A stretch of DNA of 64,000 nucleotides. It comes from Rotaria sordida (lineage: Eukaryota > Rotifera > Eurotatoria > Philodinida > Philodinidae). The stretch spans positions 1 through 64,000 of the forward strand of contig CAJNOL010001213.1 of NCBI GenBank assembly GCA_905250125.1, in the 5' to 3' direction. The translations under genes were made by a program, and so were the position numbers. The notes under the pieces are model-generated. The model worked only from the letters and a program-made list of their open reading frames with translations. It had not been told where the DNA came from and made no database searches. Positions 36,367-48,157 of the stretch are shown here, one piece after another. The stretch's first letter is position 1. Every line of letters begins with the position of its first letter.

Positions 36367-38683
36367 TGAAGAATTTTTATAATAATCCTTCACAGATTGA
36401 CAAATTTTTTTCCCCAAAAAAATTCCCACATGTGTGGGTATAAAACCACGCTTCATCATAGCTTGTTTTCATATTGTTTTTTTAGGACAATATATTCTTT
36501 GATTTGAACATATTCAAATATACTTAGAACTGACCAAAAGTTTGGAAGTAAAGAGAAAATCTACATTCACTTATAATCTCTTTTTCGATTTGAATTTGTT
36601 CTCAACTTTTTTTCTGGGGGGGGGGGGGTGGATCTTTTGGATGCTGTATTTTCCATATACCTTTAGGGTTATATTAGTCAGAGAACTTCAATGGCAATGC
36701 ATACATCGATCAACATGAATGATCTGGAAGTTCTTCTCGTCGTTGTAAACAATTAGATAATTGAATTATTTTTCTTTTTTCTATTGAATGTTTGTTTCTT
36801 TTATGTTAATCATCAATACGATAACAACGAGCAAACGAATTCAGATGGTCGATATCCAAAACTAGATATGCTAATTTTCTTTTTCTCTAATCTTAATTAT
36901 TTTTCTTTTCAGTTGATCAACTCTAATAATACAATAAGCTATTGAAATCTCTGAGTTTGCATAATCAAGAAATAGAACCAACGAAACTCAATAGTTATGA
37001 ACCGTGTTGGGAGAATTTTACTATGGATTGTGGCAAATTTATGAGAGTCTCGTGGTCTTTGAGAATGAAGGTGACGTGAGGATAAGTAAAGAGAAAACTG
37101 CCACCCGCCAACACACTTACACTAATCCAACAAAAATTATCTATAATCTCAAGAACTATTTTTTGTATCTAAAAAAAGATTTCATAAGCTTAGCAGAAGT
37201 TGTATAATTAATAAGTTGGTATAACCAGTTGATTCTAAGGAAATTGATACAATAATGAGTTATCATAACCATATGATATTGTTGTCTTGAGTGTTCAGTT
37301 TGAAATGAATACCTATTTTCTTCTATTGTCCGAAAAATGACAACTTTAGAAAACCACGAATATGACACTCAGCTTACGAAACATACAATTCTGTATGCTA
37401 CTTAGCCCGATTACTTTTTCTCGAGCGTGGATCTAGTAACAGATTTGTGGATGGATGAACAGAAGATCCACGTTTACAAACAGTTTATTTTATAGAAAAA
37501 TCGATTTGAGTTCATTATGAATATTACAAAAATTTCTTCAAGTCTGATAAAAATCATCTACAGTTTAAATGATCAGTACTTACACCCTTTGTCATAAAGA
37601 ATGATGTCCTCTCTATTGTCGAAATTAACATCGTACTAATGAATTTTACAGTTAAAATCTATGTAAAAACAGTCGTCTGTCTTTAAAGGTGTTTTTGAGA
37701 TTACACTCAATGTGATAAAAAAAAATTCAGTTTACTCAATTGATAATGAAATCTTTTAATTACAACAGCCAATTTTTTTTAAACCTTTCTCATCGTCCCA
37801 AATTCAGAATTTAGGATATGTGAGTGTGGATACCGATACCGTGGACGTCAATAGAGGGTGCTACTTGTATAAAATTGAGAATCGGTGCTACAGAATTTTA
37901 ATAAATTCGATTGGTTCCATGATTTATCATACTACAATGGAAACGAAGGATAGGCATTCAAGTGTCATCATTATCTTAGATGGGTACTAACATTATCGAT
38001 TAGATATAATATATCATAATAGAGAACTTGATTTGTCTCATTACGAACTAAAAGATAAATTTCAAATATCTATTAGTGTTTTATTAAAAATATATTCTTG
38101 AAAGAAAAAAAAAAACTGAATATATTAATGATAATGAAATTAATTGAAAGAAAAAGTTGAAGTGGAAACTAAGAGATAATCTTAATCGAAGGCAAACTTA
38201 TGTTTTTATTTATTTCAACTTGATTTCCTCCAATATAATCATCTCATTATACTAAACAATTTTCGTCGAGTTCAATGGTATTCACATTAGAAAAGTTTTA
38301 TCATATTTGCGTCTGTTTTTTTTTTGTTGAATCTTTTATCCGTTGTTTTTTTTCTCGATTATTTAGATTTCAATCAGAAAGGAAGAAATTAATCAACTCT
38401 CGATTGATTTATCCTTCGATTAACTACGGTTCTCCTATATAGTATAGTGTATTTACAACCAGAGAACGAATATCTTTTATATGCATGATTTGATGAAACA
38501 ATAAACATCAAACATATTTTCTGTATTAAACAAAATGAAAGATCTAAATGACATTGATGTATCCATAACCTTTGAATACAAACTAGAACAATTTTTATTC
38601 GATTCTTCAAATCTATTGAATATTTTAAAATTATTATTTTAGATTAGATTATAAAAAAAAAATCATTGTATCAATTAAAACAA
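36367..38683. other. Intergenic region between RTF1 and the SnoaL-like gene
   Basis: No gene recognised. An 11-nt G run at about 36608-36618 may be a relic of family A. An acceptor-like TTATTATTTTAG sits at about 38631-38642, 41 nt before the ATG of the next gene on the plus strand; it could be a cis 5'-UTR intron end or a spliced-leader site. Confidence 0.35.
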
Positions 38684-39124
38684 ATGATTTCTGAAAATAA
38701 TAATAATGAAATTCAAATTCAACAATTAATTACCAATTGGACAAATGCTTTATGCTTGAAAGATATTAATCAAATGATGAGTAACTATGCCGATGATGTT
38801 ATTATCTTTGATATAAAACCTCCATTTCAAACAAAAGGTGCAATTGAATGGAGACGAATGTGGGAAAAATGTTTACCTTATTTTCCAGAATCTTTCCAGA
38901 TTGAAACTCGAGATATAATTATTCATGTTAGTGATAATGTAGCATTTGCTCATTGGCTTTGGCGATTTACTGAAGTACCAGAAAATCATCGAATATTAAA
39001 AACTTGGATGCGTGCAACTATGGGTTATCGAAAACAGAATGAACAATGGCTTATTGTACATGAACATGCATCTCTTCCATTCAATCCAGAAACATCTCAA
39101 GTCGTATTCACTTCTGATCCATAG
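38684..39124 (+). CDS. SnoaL-like / NTF2-fold protein of bacterial type
   Basis: A 146-residue protein with the NTF2-like (SnoaL, ketosteroid-isomerase-like) fold. The pattern is typical of bacterial YesE/DUF4440-type proteins: an N-terminal helix pair ending NYADDVIIFDIKPPFQTKGA, then AIEWRRMWEKCL, then strands with VAFAHWLWRF, TWMRATMGYRK and WLIVHEHASLPF near the C terminus. Enzymes and small ligand-binding proteins share this fold, so the substrate cannot be given. The first ATG (38684) was chosen; the same frame is open six codons further up from a TTG, but that is not a likely eukaryotic start. The coding part has no intron, unlike its neighbours. Bacterial-like sequence and lack of introns suggest horizontal transfer, though I could not run a tree. 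Its neighbours give no functional hint. Confidence 0.75.
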   Translation: MISENNNNEIQIQQLITNWTNALCLKDINQMMSNYADDVIIFDIKPPFQTKGAIEWRRMWEKCLPYFPESFQIETRDIIIHVSDNVAFAHWLWRFTEVPENHRILKTWMRATMGYRKQNEQWLIVHEHASLPFNPETSQVVFTSDP

Positions 39125-40189
39125 ACAAATTTCAATATCAAGTTTTTAATAAAAAGAATCAAACTGTCTGTTATTTACTCTTGTTTAATTATTAACACTT
39201 GAAATAAAATAAAACTAAGAAGATTTAGAAATTTATTTATTTATTTATTTATTTACTATTTATCTCAATATATTCCAATTAATTTTGATGGAACTCATTT
39301 CTGTTAATGTACTCGAAATCTTATCATTCATCTTGTCAAAGACATAAGAGTCGTACTAATAATATTTGATTAAACAAAGATATAACAGTTTTTATCAAAT
39401 TATATAATGACCCATTTATCCTATATCATCGATTGCTCATATACAAAGTAAAAGAGAGACAAGAAAGAAAAAGAAGCAATATCGAGACCATGGAAAGAAA
39501 GATAATCTAAACATATGAACAGAAACGATAAACTAATTAGTGATACATAATCATTGCAGAAAGAAGTAAAAGATAAAGAATGACAAGAGAAGGATAAAAC
39601 GTCATGTATAAACTATCGATGAAACCCAAGAGTAAAGTAAATGATAACACATCAAGAATAAGTTGTGAGTGTCACAATAGACTTCTAGTGTATTAATGGA
39701 TATTTATACTATCTTCATTTTTAAAATACTCTTTTTCTTTGAATAAATGTCACGTTGTCAATAATAGATCGTCTCATAACAATAATAAGTCTGTCAATGC
39801 AAAGAAAAAAAAAACATAGGAAACATATCATGGTCATTTATCAAAATATAAAACATAGGTATAATGAAAGAGAAATTTTCAAAATAAACTAGAATTTTTA
39901 CTGAGTCTATTCATTTTTGCATATTGGAATGAAGAGAAAATCATTGAGCTAAGGGCGAGAGTAGATTCGATAATAATAGGAACTTGTAGTTTAAGGTGGA
40001 TAATTAGATTTGTGACAGTTCGAAATCAAAGAATTGAATTGACATTAATTATTCAGTTCTTTTCAAAAGAGCTGAGCTGTTCATGAATATAGTGACCCGT
40101 TCTTTTTTTTGAAAACTAGAACAACTAATAAATAGAATTAGTACACTATCATTATCAGTAAATATAACTCATATAAAAAGAACTGTTCA

Positions 40190-40510
40190 CTTGATCTATA
40201 ACAGCATTGAGATCTAACACTTTATCGTATCATCCAACAATTGCAAGATGATCTCGAAGTGCGTTCACATGAAAGAAGAGAATATATAAATGATGGATAT
40301 CGATTCATTTGTCTAGTTTACCAGCTTACAGATATAAATATTGAATTGATATGATAGGTAATTCATAACGATTCACATTTCACTTAACATGATGCTATAG
40401 CTGAGACGTCTTTCTCTCATAGTACAGTAGAATGAATTATTCACGATTGTTTAAACATAAGAAAAGTTACATTCATATATAGGATCACTCATCGATCCAG
40501 TGATAAATAC
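40190..40510 (+). pseudogene. Degraded mariner transposase fragment
   Basis: It aligns with 49610-49900 at the DNA level and, by translation, with the mariner DNA-binding half. Recognisable pieces are HNDSHFT, DAIAETSFSHSTVE and IIHDCLNIRKV, matching NNDPHSSYDNIVAETSLSYS and IIQDCLNMRKV of the other copy. Frames are broken by stops and indels. Only the N-terminal helix-turn-helix part remains. Confidence 0.6.
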
Positions 40511-41519
40511 AAATATAAGTAAAAATTCAGCAATATTTTATGATCATTCTTTTTCAATATTAATGTAGACTAACAGACATGTACTTAATAGAGACAGGTT
40601 AGTCATAAGTCAATTGATGTTAAAACGATTGCTTGACAATCATCGTTGACTTCATACATATCGAATGTTATTAATTATTTAACAGAAGAAGACATTAATG
40701 TAATGTCACTATTGACCATATTTACCATTCATGTTATCAGAACTTTCGGTTAACTCTATGTATATACACTTGGAAAAAAAATTTTTTTCCCATATATCAT
40801 TAACATAAAAACACATTTCCTAGATCTTTATTTCAAATATTATTAAAAAAAAATCTTAATTTTCCAAACCTCATGAACTATATTAACTTTGAACAATATA
40901 TATAGACATGGTATATAATTTATTCAATTGTATTTAAAATATTAAATCAGAATATTATTAAAATTTAAAAGCTTCTAAAAAAGAAAATAATAATAATAAT
41001 AGTCTTGTAGAAACTTTCATGAACTATATAAATATATAATTACTTTTGTGTAAATGACTATTTTTATATTACCCAGGAAATTTGAAAGGAAAGATGAAGG
41101 AAATAGAAAAGAAAAATGTAGTTTTTCTAGTAGTTGCTACTTCAACATGTCATTGTTATATTTGAACATTTTTTTTTTTTAATACTAATAATAAATAAAT
41201 GACAGGTGATTAAAAAAACAAAAAAAAATTATCATTATAAAAAAACTATTTGTAAAGTAACGATAAATTTTAAAAAATTTAACAATGAAGATGCGAGAAA
41301 TTTTACAATTCTAATTTCAATCGAACAAAATGTAGAAATTTGAAATTCTTTTTTTCTAGATTATTTCACAATAGATTAATTAATATTTTAGTAGATTTGT
41401 ATAAAACTTCTTCTTGTAATATAAAACTCACTACTAATTAAAATTTTAATTTTTCGCACAATTGATTAATTAAATTCCATTCAAAAATTCTCTTCGACCA
41501 CTTATTCTATAAGTCTAAT

Positions 41520-41770
41520 GTCTTTTTTTTTTCTTTTTACTTGAAAGAGCATGCCAGACTACAGTGCCTGGGAGAGTTCTTCTTTTTCTTTTAAATTCTT
41601 ACCTTTTATGCAAACAAAAGAATAGTAAGTTCAATGTTTTGAAAGTACTTATCTATTTATAGAAGTTTCATATACTCTTAAACAAAGTCATTAGGTACAA
41701 TGAATTTTTGAGATTCACGATCAAAAAAAAAAAAACACGAGAAACATTTACTGCTTCTTTTTGAGAACTC
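41520..41770. repeat. Degenerate family A fragment
   Basis: ACTTGAAAGAGCATGCCAGA at about 41540, followed by CTACAGTGCC and a T-rich segment, matches the left hairpin arm of family A. The second arm is not clear. Confidence 0.35.
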
Positions 41771-42589
41771 ATTGGCAAAAAGAGACATATCAAATAAAAA
41801 ACAAATCTTGTCGTTTATGAAAGATTAAACCTTTCATGTCATACGTCAATTATACACTAAAGAGTTTGGCCTTTAAAAATAAAAAAAATCTATCACATCT
41901 AACCGAATGAAGCATGATCAAATAACATGAATTATTTTTCCTTCTAAGTTTTTACTAAATTCAAAAATCAACATAGAAACTATTGTTATATATGATTTTG
42001 TTTATTAGAAAAAAAAAAAAGCTGCTGACAATAATAATAGAACAAAGAAATATAACCACAAGTGCAATAAACATAAAGAAACTGCAAGCGTGCAATTTGT
42101 TCTAAATATGACTCAACTAGAACGTTGTTTCATATATTATTACAAGCACTGAAGCAAAGAGGAAGAAAAAAAAAAAAAAGAAAACCAATTGACTAATATA
42201 AGTTCATGATGTTCAATTTTCAAAACAAAAAAAAGAAAAAGATATGATCATTCTCAAGAGAAGAATATCTTTCTCTTTTCTTCTTGAGCAATCAAAGACA
42301 AAAACACAAACAGAAGATTTATGATTGAATGTTTTTCTAGGCTAACGAGAATTCTAATCTATATACACACAAAACAAAAAAAAAAAAAAAAAAAAAAACA
42401 TAAGATGAATTAGAAAATAACTATGAGAAAATAAACAAAAAAAGAAAATGAATTGAATAATAAACACGTCAAAACAACGAATACACATAAATTTTCGTCT
42501 ATTTTTCTCTTTCTTTTAACTATTCCAAAAAACAATGCTCATATTCATAAGAGAAAAAAAAAAAATGGTAAAAAACCTTTTTATAATTT

Positions 42590-45500
42590 TTATGCTTTGA
42601 CAGTTGTTGTTGTACGTTTAACAAACATACGACGATCATAATGAGCCCAAACCGTTCTAATATTCAAAAACAAAAAAAATTTTCTTTCCAAAAAAACAAA
42701 AACTTTTTTTTTTTTTTGTTTACCGATAAAGAAAACCAGCAACAACAGCTCCGACAAGTGGACCAATCCAATAAACATAATGATGTTCCCATTGCTCAGC
42801 AAATATAGCTGGACCAAGTGAACGAGCCGGATTAAGTGAACCACCGGTAAGTGTACCACTAAAAAATCAAAAATTAATCATTTTCAATCAAAAACATTTG
42901 ACCTTACACAGCAAGTATATTAGCGGCTAATGTAAATCCAACAAGAATTGATGCAAGACCAGTTTTAGATTTTGTATCAATTACAACCATAAGAATGACA
43001 GTAACAAGAATGAATGTAACAATAAATTCAATTAAAATACCCTTAAAAAAAATAAATCATTTATATATATATATATCTATTCATTTCTTTTCTATTATTA
43101 ATAACATACTTGCCAAATTCGAACATAATCAGCAACATAAACTCCACCTTTAACACTTGTTTCATTTGCAACAATATATTTTGTTAATAATGTTGCACCA
43201 CCTTTACAATCATTATAAATCCGTGTTGCAAGTAATAAACGTAAAAGACCACCAGCGGCAATACCTTAAGTTTTCATATAAAAAAAAATTTGTTTTGTTT
43301 TTGAAAACAATTTTTTTTGTTTACCTCCTAAAAGTTGCATAACAACATAAAGTACAGCCATAACAGCTTGCATTTCACCAGCAATTAAAATACCAAGTGT
43401 AACAGCTGGATTAAAATGAACACCTGATATATGTCCAAAACTAGCAGCAAATACCATTAATGCAAGACCAAATGCTAATGCAGCATTTAGAACACCACCT
43501 GAACATGCACCCCACATACCAATAAGAACAAATAACATTGTACCAATCTAAATACCAAAAAACAAAAGTGATTTTTTTTTTTCTTTTGTTGGACTTACAA
43601 GTTCAACTAATAATGGTCGAATAACTTGAATAAATTTATTTTTATCTTCAGGTACAATTTCAACATCCCTAAATATAAAGATAAAAAGAATATCTATTAG
43701 GAAAAAAAATATCAACTTTAAGATCTATTATTGATTTTTGATTCAAACATATATCAATTGACACTAGTTCAGTTTTATAACTATTTGATTGATGACATAT
43801 TTCATATGTCGATTGATAAGAATAGGCGGAGGCAAATGTGATGAATACTAGGAATGAACGATTTATCTATTCTATCTGTCTATAATACATATATATAAGA
43901 AAGGTTCTGATATCTTATCAAAGACAAAGACATACAATTGTTTGTCTAGATCAATTCTTTTATTTTATCGTATTACAATTATGTGTGAAATTTACCACAT
44001 TTATATGAATATTTCATTTCCTTGACTATAGCGGATATGCAAATGAAAAATTAACATTTATAACATTAATTAGAAAATGTTATCTCTATTGAATACAACG
44101 GGTGGTCAAGAAATGGAAAAACAATAAGATAAAAAGAAAAATCGAGCTGATACCATAGAACACATCTAATATATATATATGATGCATCCATATGGTGCGT
44201 TCATCACTTACTTTCGTATAATTGTTGTACTACTTTCAATAGGTATGGTTGATGAAGCAACCGGATTTGAATGAACAACTTCTTCAGTAGTTGAAATTAA
44301 CATTGGTTGACGTTCACTAAGTTGTACTTCAGTAGTGGCCATAGGTTAATTCTTTTTTTTTTTCTTTCTTTTTTAAGATAGACGAAAAAAATATATATAA
44401 ATATATATATATATGTGGTCTACAGGCAAAAAGAAGATGTGTGTATATGAAACAGAGAGAGGGGAAAAGAAAAAAAAAAAGAAACCGTTTATATGTCTGC
44501 TTTGCGGTTAGTTAAAAAGAAAACGAGAAAAGAAGCAAAAGTCGACAACGATGAGTAACTAAAAAGATATTATATATTTAGAAATGAAAAAAAAAAAAGA
44601 ACGCATAATGAAACTTTCTCCGAACAACTACTTTCTTTTGTCTTTTATTGACTAGAGTGTAACTAGTATATGTGGTATGCAGTTAAGAGTACAAGATAGG
44701 AAGAAGAGAGAGAGAGAGAGAGAGAGAAAAACAGACATACAGAGAAAAAAAAAAGGAAAAGAAACGAACAGACAGCGCTGAGGAGGGATAATTAGCGGAC
44801 ATATCTAAAAAAAGGCAAGAAAGAGAGAGAGAGAAAAAGAAATAGAAAGAGAGGTGAACTCGGTTGGGACGACACTCCAATCAGGAATTAGTGCGATGGG
44901 GCTCATTACAACAGGTTTTCATCTTTCTCTCCTTTCCTCGTTTACACGCGCTTCCGCCTCACCGCTCCCGTTTATATTCAGACTCACACATTCGGTCAAA
45001 CGATGATGATGATGATGGAAAAAAAAGAATATGGTGTGTATGTGTGTGTCGAATACACAACCACAACTAACTTAAAAAGGAAAAAAGTAACCATAACAAC
45101 TAGTTATATTCCATCTGTCTTTTTAGAAAGAAAGGAAGTAAAAAAGAAAAGCATAAGGAATGAACTATCAAGCATAAAAACGCTATTCATTGTCAAATAT
45201 CGTTTAGAGTTATATTTGGCTCATAGCCAAATATGTCTAAATGAATGACAGGCGCAATATACACAAATCGACTAAAAGCGAGAAATTTGCTTAAATGAAA
45301 CATCTGCTTAGTAATTATGATTGCAATCTTAATATAGAAGAAAAAAAAGAAAAAAGAAGGCGAGAGAATCTAGGCATGGCGCCAATCGATCAATTGATCG
45401 TCCAACTGAGCGAATAATCATTATTATTATCATGTCTTTTGTATTCGAAGTGTTCCTTTGAACATACGAAGATATGTATATATATATATATATACACACA

Positions 45501-46256
45501 CACATATTGACGCCCTTCCTTATTCATTGAGGTCATCGTCTCGTCTTTCACTCAAGCACATATAGACAAATATTGACATTGTCTATATATGTTGTTTTTG
45601 TTTTATATTGATTGCTATTGTTATGAATGGAGTATAACCGATGGCAGTATTGCTTTTAATTAGTAAAGTATAAACTAAGACGATAGTTAAATTGATATCT
45701 AAATGCTTTTCTTTATATTGAATTCCTATTATGAATTAATCTTTAATAATTATTTCCTAAATATATATTCATCCAGATTTAATTGATATATCTCTATGTG
45801 TATAAATATTTTTCTTTTGATGATGATGATTAACATCATTGAATCCTACAATAGACTTCTATCAAAACAGAATAGATAGATGATGGATGATGGGAACATA
45901 TATTTTATTTTGTAGTTTAGTGCTATGTCATCCATCTGTCAGCTTTTTTTTTTTTTTTTTTTTTGCTTTGATAAAACCTCAATGGTACGATATATTCAAA
46001 GAATAATTAATTGTAGAAAGCAAAGAAAAGGATAACCACCAAATGATACTATATTTTTAGATCTCTAAAGGGAATATTTTTTTAATTATGTCTTTCAGTT
46101 GTTCTTTTTTTGTTGTTGTTGTTAGTTTGCAATATGTTCTTGTATAAATTATAGAAAAACTAAAGCTTACTTGACAATATTTGTTTTTCTAATGAATGCA
46201 ACTTCATCAGGCGATGTTGTCAATAGATCTTTACGTTCATGCATTTCTCGTTCCAT
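42590..46256 (-). CDS. AQP8-like aquaporin with two alternative first exons
   Basis: Six-helix water channel; AQP8 members also pass ammonia and peroxide. The common exons are 43599-43668, 43325-43547, 43110-43264, 42908-43041, 42724-42858 and 42590-42656. They are preceded by either exon 1a (44212-44342, ATG at 44340-44342) or exon 1b (46171-46256, ATG at 46254-46256). Both first exons end AA|GTAAG in phase 2 and restore the same lysine codon, giving proteins of 304 or 289 residues. Both NPA boxes are present: SGVHFNPAVTLG (about residue 125 in 1a) and GGSLNPARSLGPA. The stretch FAEQWEHHYVYWIGPL before the last helix is AQP8-like. Loop C is long (CKGGATLLTKYIVANETSVK, with an N-glycosylation site NET). 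The isoforms differ only in the cytosolic N tail: 1a starts MATTEVQLSERQPMLIS and 1b starts MEREMHERKDLLTTSPDE. Assignment to AQP8 rather than another classical group is by eye. Confidence 0.9.
44212..44342 (-). other. Aquaporin alternative first exon 1a
   Basis: It codes for 43 residues rich in Ser/Thr and ends ATACGAAA|GTAAGT. No acceptor directly precedes its ATG; upstream on the minus strand is a long A/G-rich leader and (TA)n. It is therefore best read as a first exon with its own promoter rather than a cassette exon. Confidence 0.75.
44343..46170. other. Region between aquaporin first exons: candidate internal promoter, low-complexity DNA
   Basis: It contains a (GA)n tract at about 44706-44728 and further purine-rich GAGA/AAAG sequence up to 44850, a (GAT)n run at about 45002-45017, (TA)n then (CA)n at about 45476-45504, and an 18-22-nt T run at about 45943-45964. 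Purine-rich GAGA-type DNA directly upstream of exon 1a fits a promoter region. No coding sequence is seen. Confidence 0.4.
46171..46256 (-). other. Aquaporin alternative first exon 1b
   Basis: It codes for 28 residues (MEREMHERKDLL...) and ends ATTGTCAA|GTAAGC, the same phase as exon 1a. The alternative is that 1b and 1a are used by separate tandem promoters in different tissues. Confidence 0.75.
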
Positions 46257-47578
46257 TTATTTTGTTTAATTGATAATTAATATTAATTAGATAATAAAAT
46301 GAATGATCTATCAAAAATAAATATAAAATAAAACAAAAGATGAACAAAATCAATTTTGTTTTTTTGTAACGTTAGAATTTAATTAATAAAATACTTAAAC
46401 ATATGTGTCTATTTTTATTTTATCAAGTATAAATTTATATATTTCTTAAATGTGTATAAAATAGGAACATTCATTTCAAATAAATCTAAGAATGAAAATT
46501 GAGACTGATGAAACAAGAGTTGTTTGTATTTTTTGTAAAGTGGTTAGGAAATAACAGCTGGCATTGATGAGAGAGCAAATTGATCTTGTCTGATGATCAA
46601 GAACTATGAAATTAAAGATCACTTATTATTGTGCTATTGGGATGTATATATATATATATATGAGAAAAATAAAAGAAGCTTTTTCAATACTTACTTAACT
46701 AGATGATATTAATCTTCTTATTGTTGTTTCAATGCTTTCTAAAATGAAATAGAATAATATATTCCACGTTGATCAGATCACACACACAAAAACAAAAATA
46801 TCTGCTACATTGCCCTTCTCTCTGGTATCTCAAAATGAACAGAAGAAATAAGCTATATATATATATATATATATATACATACACATACACACGTATCCTC
46901 GCGATATCGTTATTCAACTAACGAAATGATTTTTTTTTCTCTTCTTTCTTTCTTCTATCCAATCAACGGACAAACATTTTCATCTATGAAAAGGGCACAA
47001 ACGAACACGGTCGATAACTAAACAAACACGTTTTTATTCAAAAATATCGTTCGTATATATATATGTATGTATACGTGCGTGATTGTCTATATCTTTAGAC
47101 CGCTACTGTTGACCTTCTGTTCTTTCCTTCGAGGCTAAAGCAAACGAGAGAAAGAGAAGAATTGCTTTTGGATATATATACATATATATCAGCAATGAAC
47201 AACGTATGTATATTCAAACGTTAGCATTTATTCTTTAAAAAAAAAGAATACAAAAAAAGAAATCACCAGATGTTGATTGATCACATATTTATCGAAATCA
47301 ATGATTCATAAGACTATTTTTTTGTTTTTTACTGATATGAGTAATCAAAGATAAAGTTATGCTTGATTAATCAGATATAGAATAAACGAAAAATAAAAAA
47401 CAAAAATAAAAAACAAAAATAATTGCGCACATCAGAATGTTTTCAATAAATATTTTCATTAGATTCTATTGATTTCAAACGATATCAAATTAAGACGATA
47501 GTTATGATACATCATGTACATGTAGTAGTAGGTCATTTTATTGGGCATGAAAATGTAGAATAGTTGAAGTAAACGAAA
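46257..47578. other. Upstream region of aquaporin exon 1b
   Basis: On the minus strand a consensus donor AGTTAA|GTAAGT lies at about 46693 and a good acceptor TTATTTTTGATAG at about 46305. A non-coding 5' exon starting somewhere above 46694 is therefore plausible. Several (TA)n microsatellites occur (46641-46661, 46855-46876, 47056-47076). No gene was seen. Confidence 0.35.
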
Positions 47579-48157
47579 TGTTTTTCTAGTGATGTGACAA
47601 TTGAAATAATGGAAAGAAAATAATGTAAATCAATGAAATATTTGAATATCAGTGATGAAATACTTGTTAATATTGATAATCAGAATTAACCTATATGTAA
47701 ATCTATTTATGCTTTTAAACATGCAAGTTCAAATGGAATTTATGGTTATTTAAGAATAATTGTCGAGAATAATTTTGAACAACTATTGATTATTTCAAGT
47801 AATTATTTGATTTATCGTTTTAATCAAACAAAATCTATTTTTGTTGGTCATTTAAAAATTGATAATTAATTATAAATAATATCGACGAATGAAACTAAAC
47901 AATCTGGATCTATTATAGATATTAGATCGATTAAAAGTCAAGGTTTTTATACATCAATAATACCCAGTGGGAAATTAATTGTAGATGGTATTGTCGTATT
48001 AAATTATGCAGTTGTTACTAATCATCAATTTGCTCATTTAGTAATACAACTATATCGATGATGGTGGATTTATTTTATAAAATCATCATTATATTGAGAA
48101 AATATTCATTGGTATTGTCAATTTTTATATAATCATGTCGAACAAATAAATAAATGA
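47579..48157 (+). pseudogene. Hedgehog-type Hint (Hog) domain pseudogene
   Basis: One uninterrupted frame of 193 codons translates as a Hint (self-splicing Hog-type) domain but has six internal stops: three TAA in the first half and middle plus one more TAA close by, then two TGA. Landmarks in order: CFSSDVTIEIMERK with the first-position catalytic Cys; MKYLNISDEILVNID (the 'S-L-GD-VL' block); SIYAFKHAS; a long LLIISSNYLIYRF block where the usual TxxH histidine is Tyr; FYTSIIPSGKLIVDGIVVL (GT-I-VDGV block); NYAVVTNHQFAHL; and NIHWYCQFLYNHVEQ, as at the end of Hedgehog Hog domains. Hint domains cleave themselves at the Cys; this copy cannot make a full protein. Upstream of the Cys no signalling domain is recognisable. 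There is no net frameshift over 579 nt. Confidence 0.75.

Larger units (their letters stand above)
39125..42589. other. 3.5-kb convergent intergenic region
   Basis: It lies between the 3' ends of the SnoaL-like gene (+) and the aquaporin (-). It contains a TTTA tandem at about 39232-39253, AATAAA sites soon after 39150, a mariner relic and a degenerate family A piece (both listed separately) and poly-A tracts. No gene was seen. Confidence 0.4.

Noticed and set aside
38666-38683. Earlier start of the SnoaL-like gene at a TTG
   Set aside because: Non-ATG start is unlikely in a eukaryote and an ATG follows six codons later.
47579-48157. Idea that TGA and TAA are read as sense codons in the Hint frame
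   Set aside because: All other genes in the window use TAA, TAG and TGA as true stops, so a variant code is ruled out; a pseudogene is simpler.
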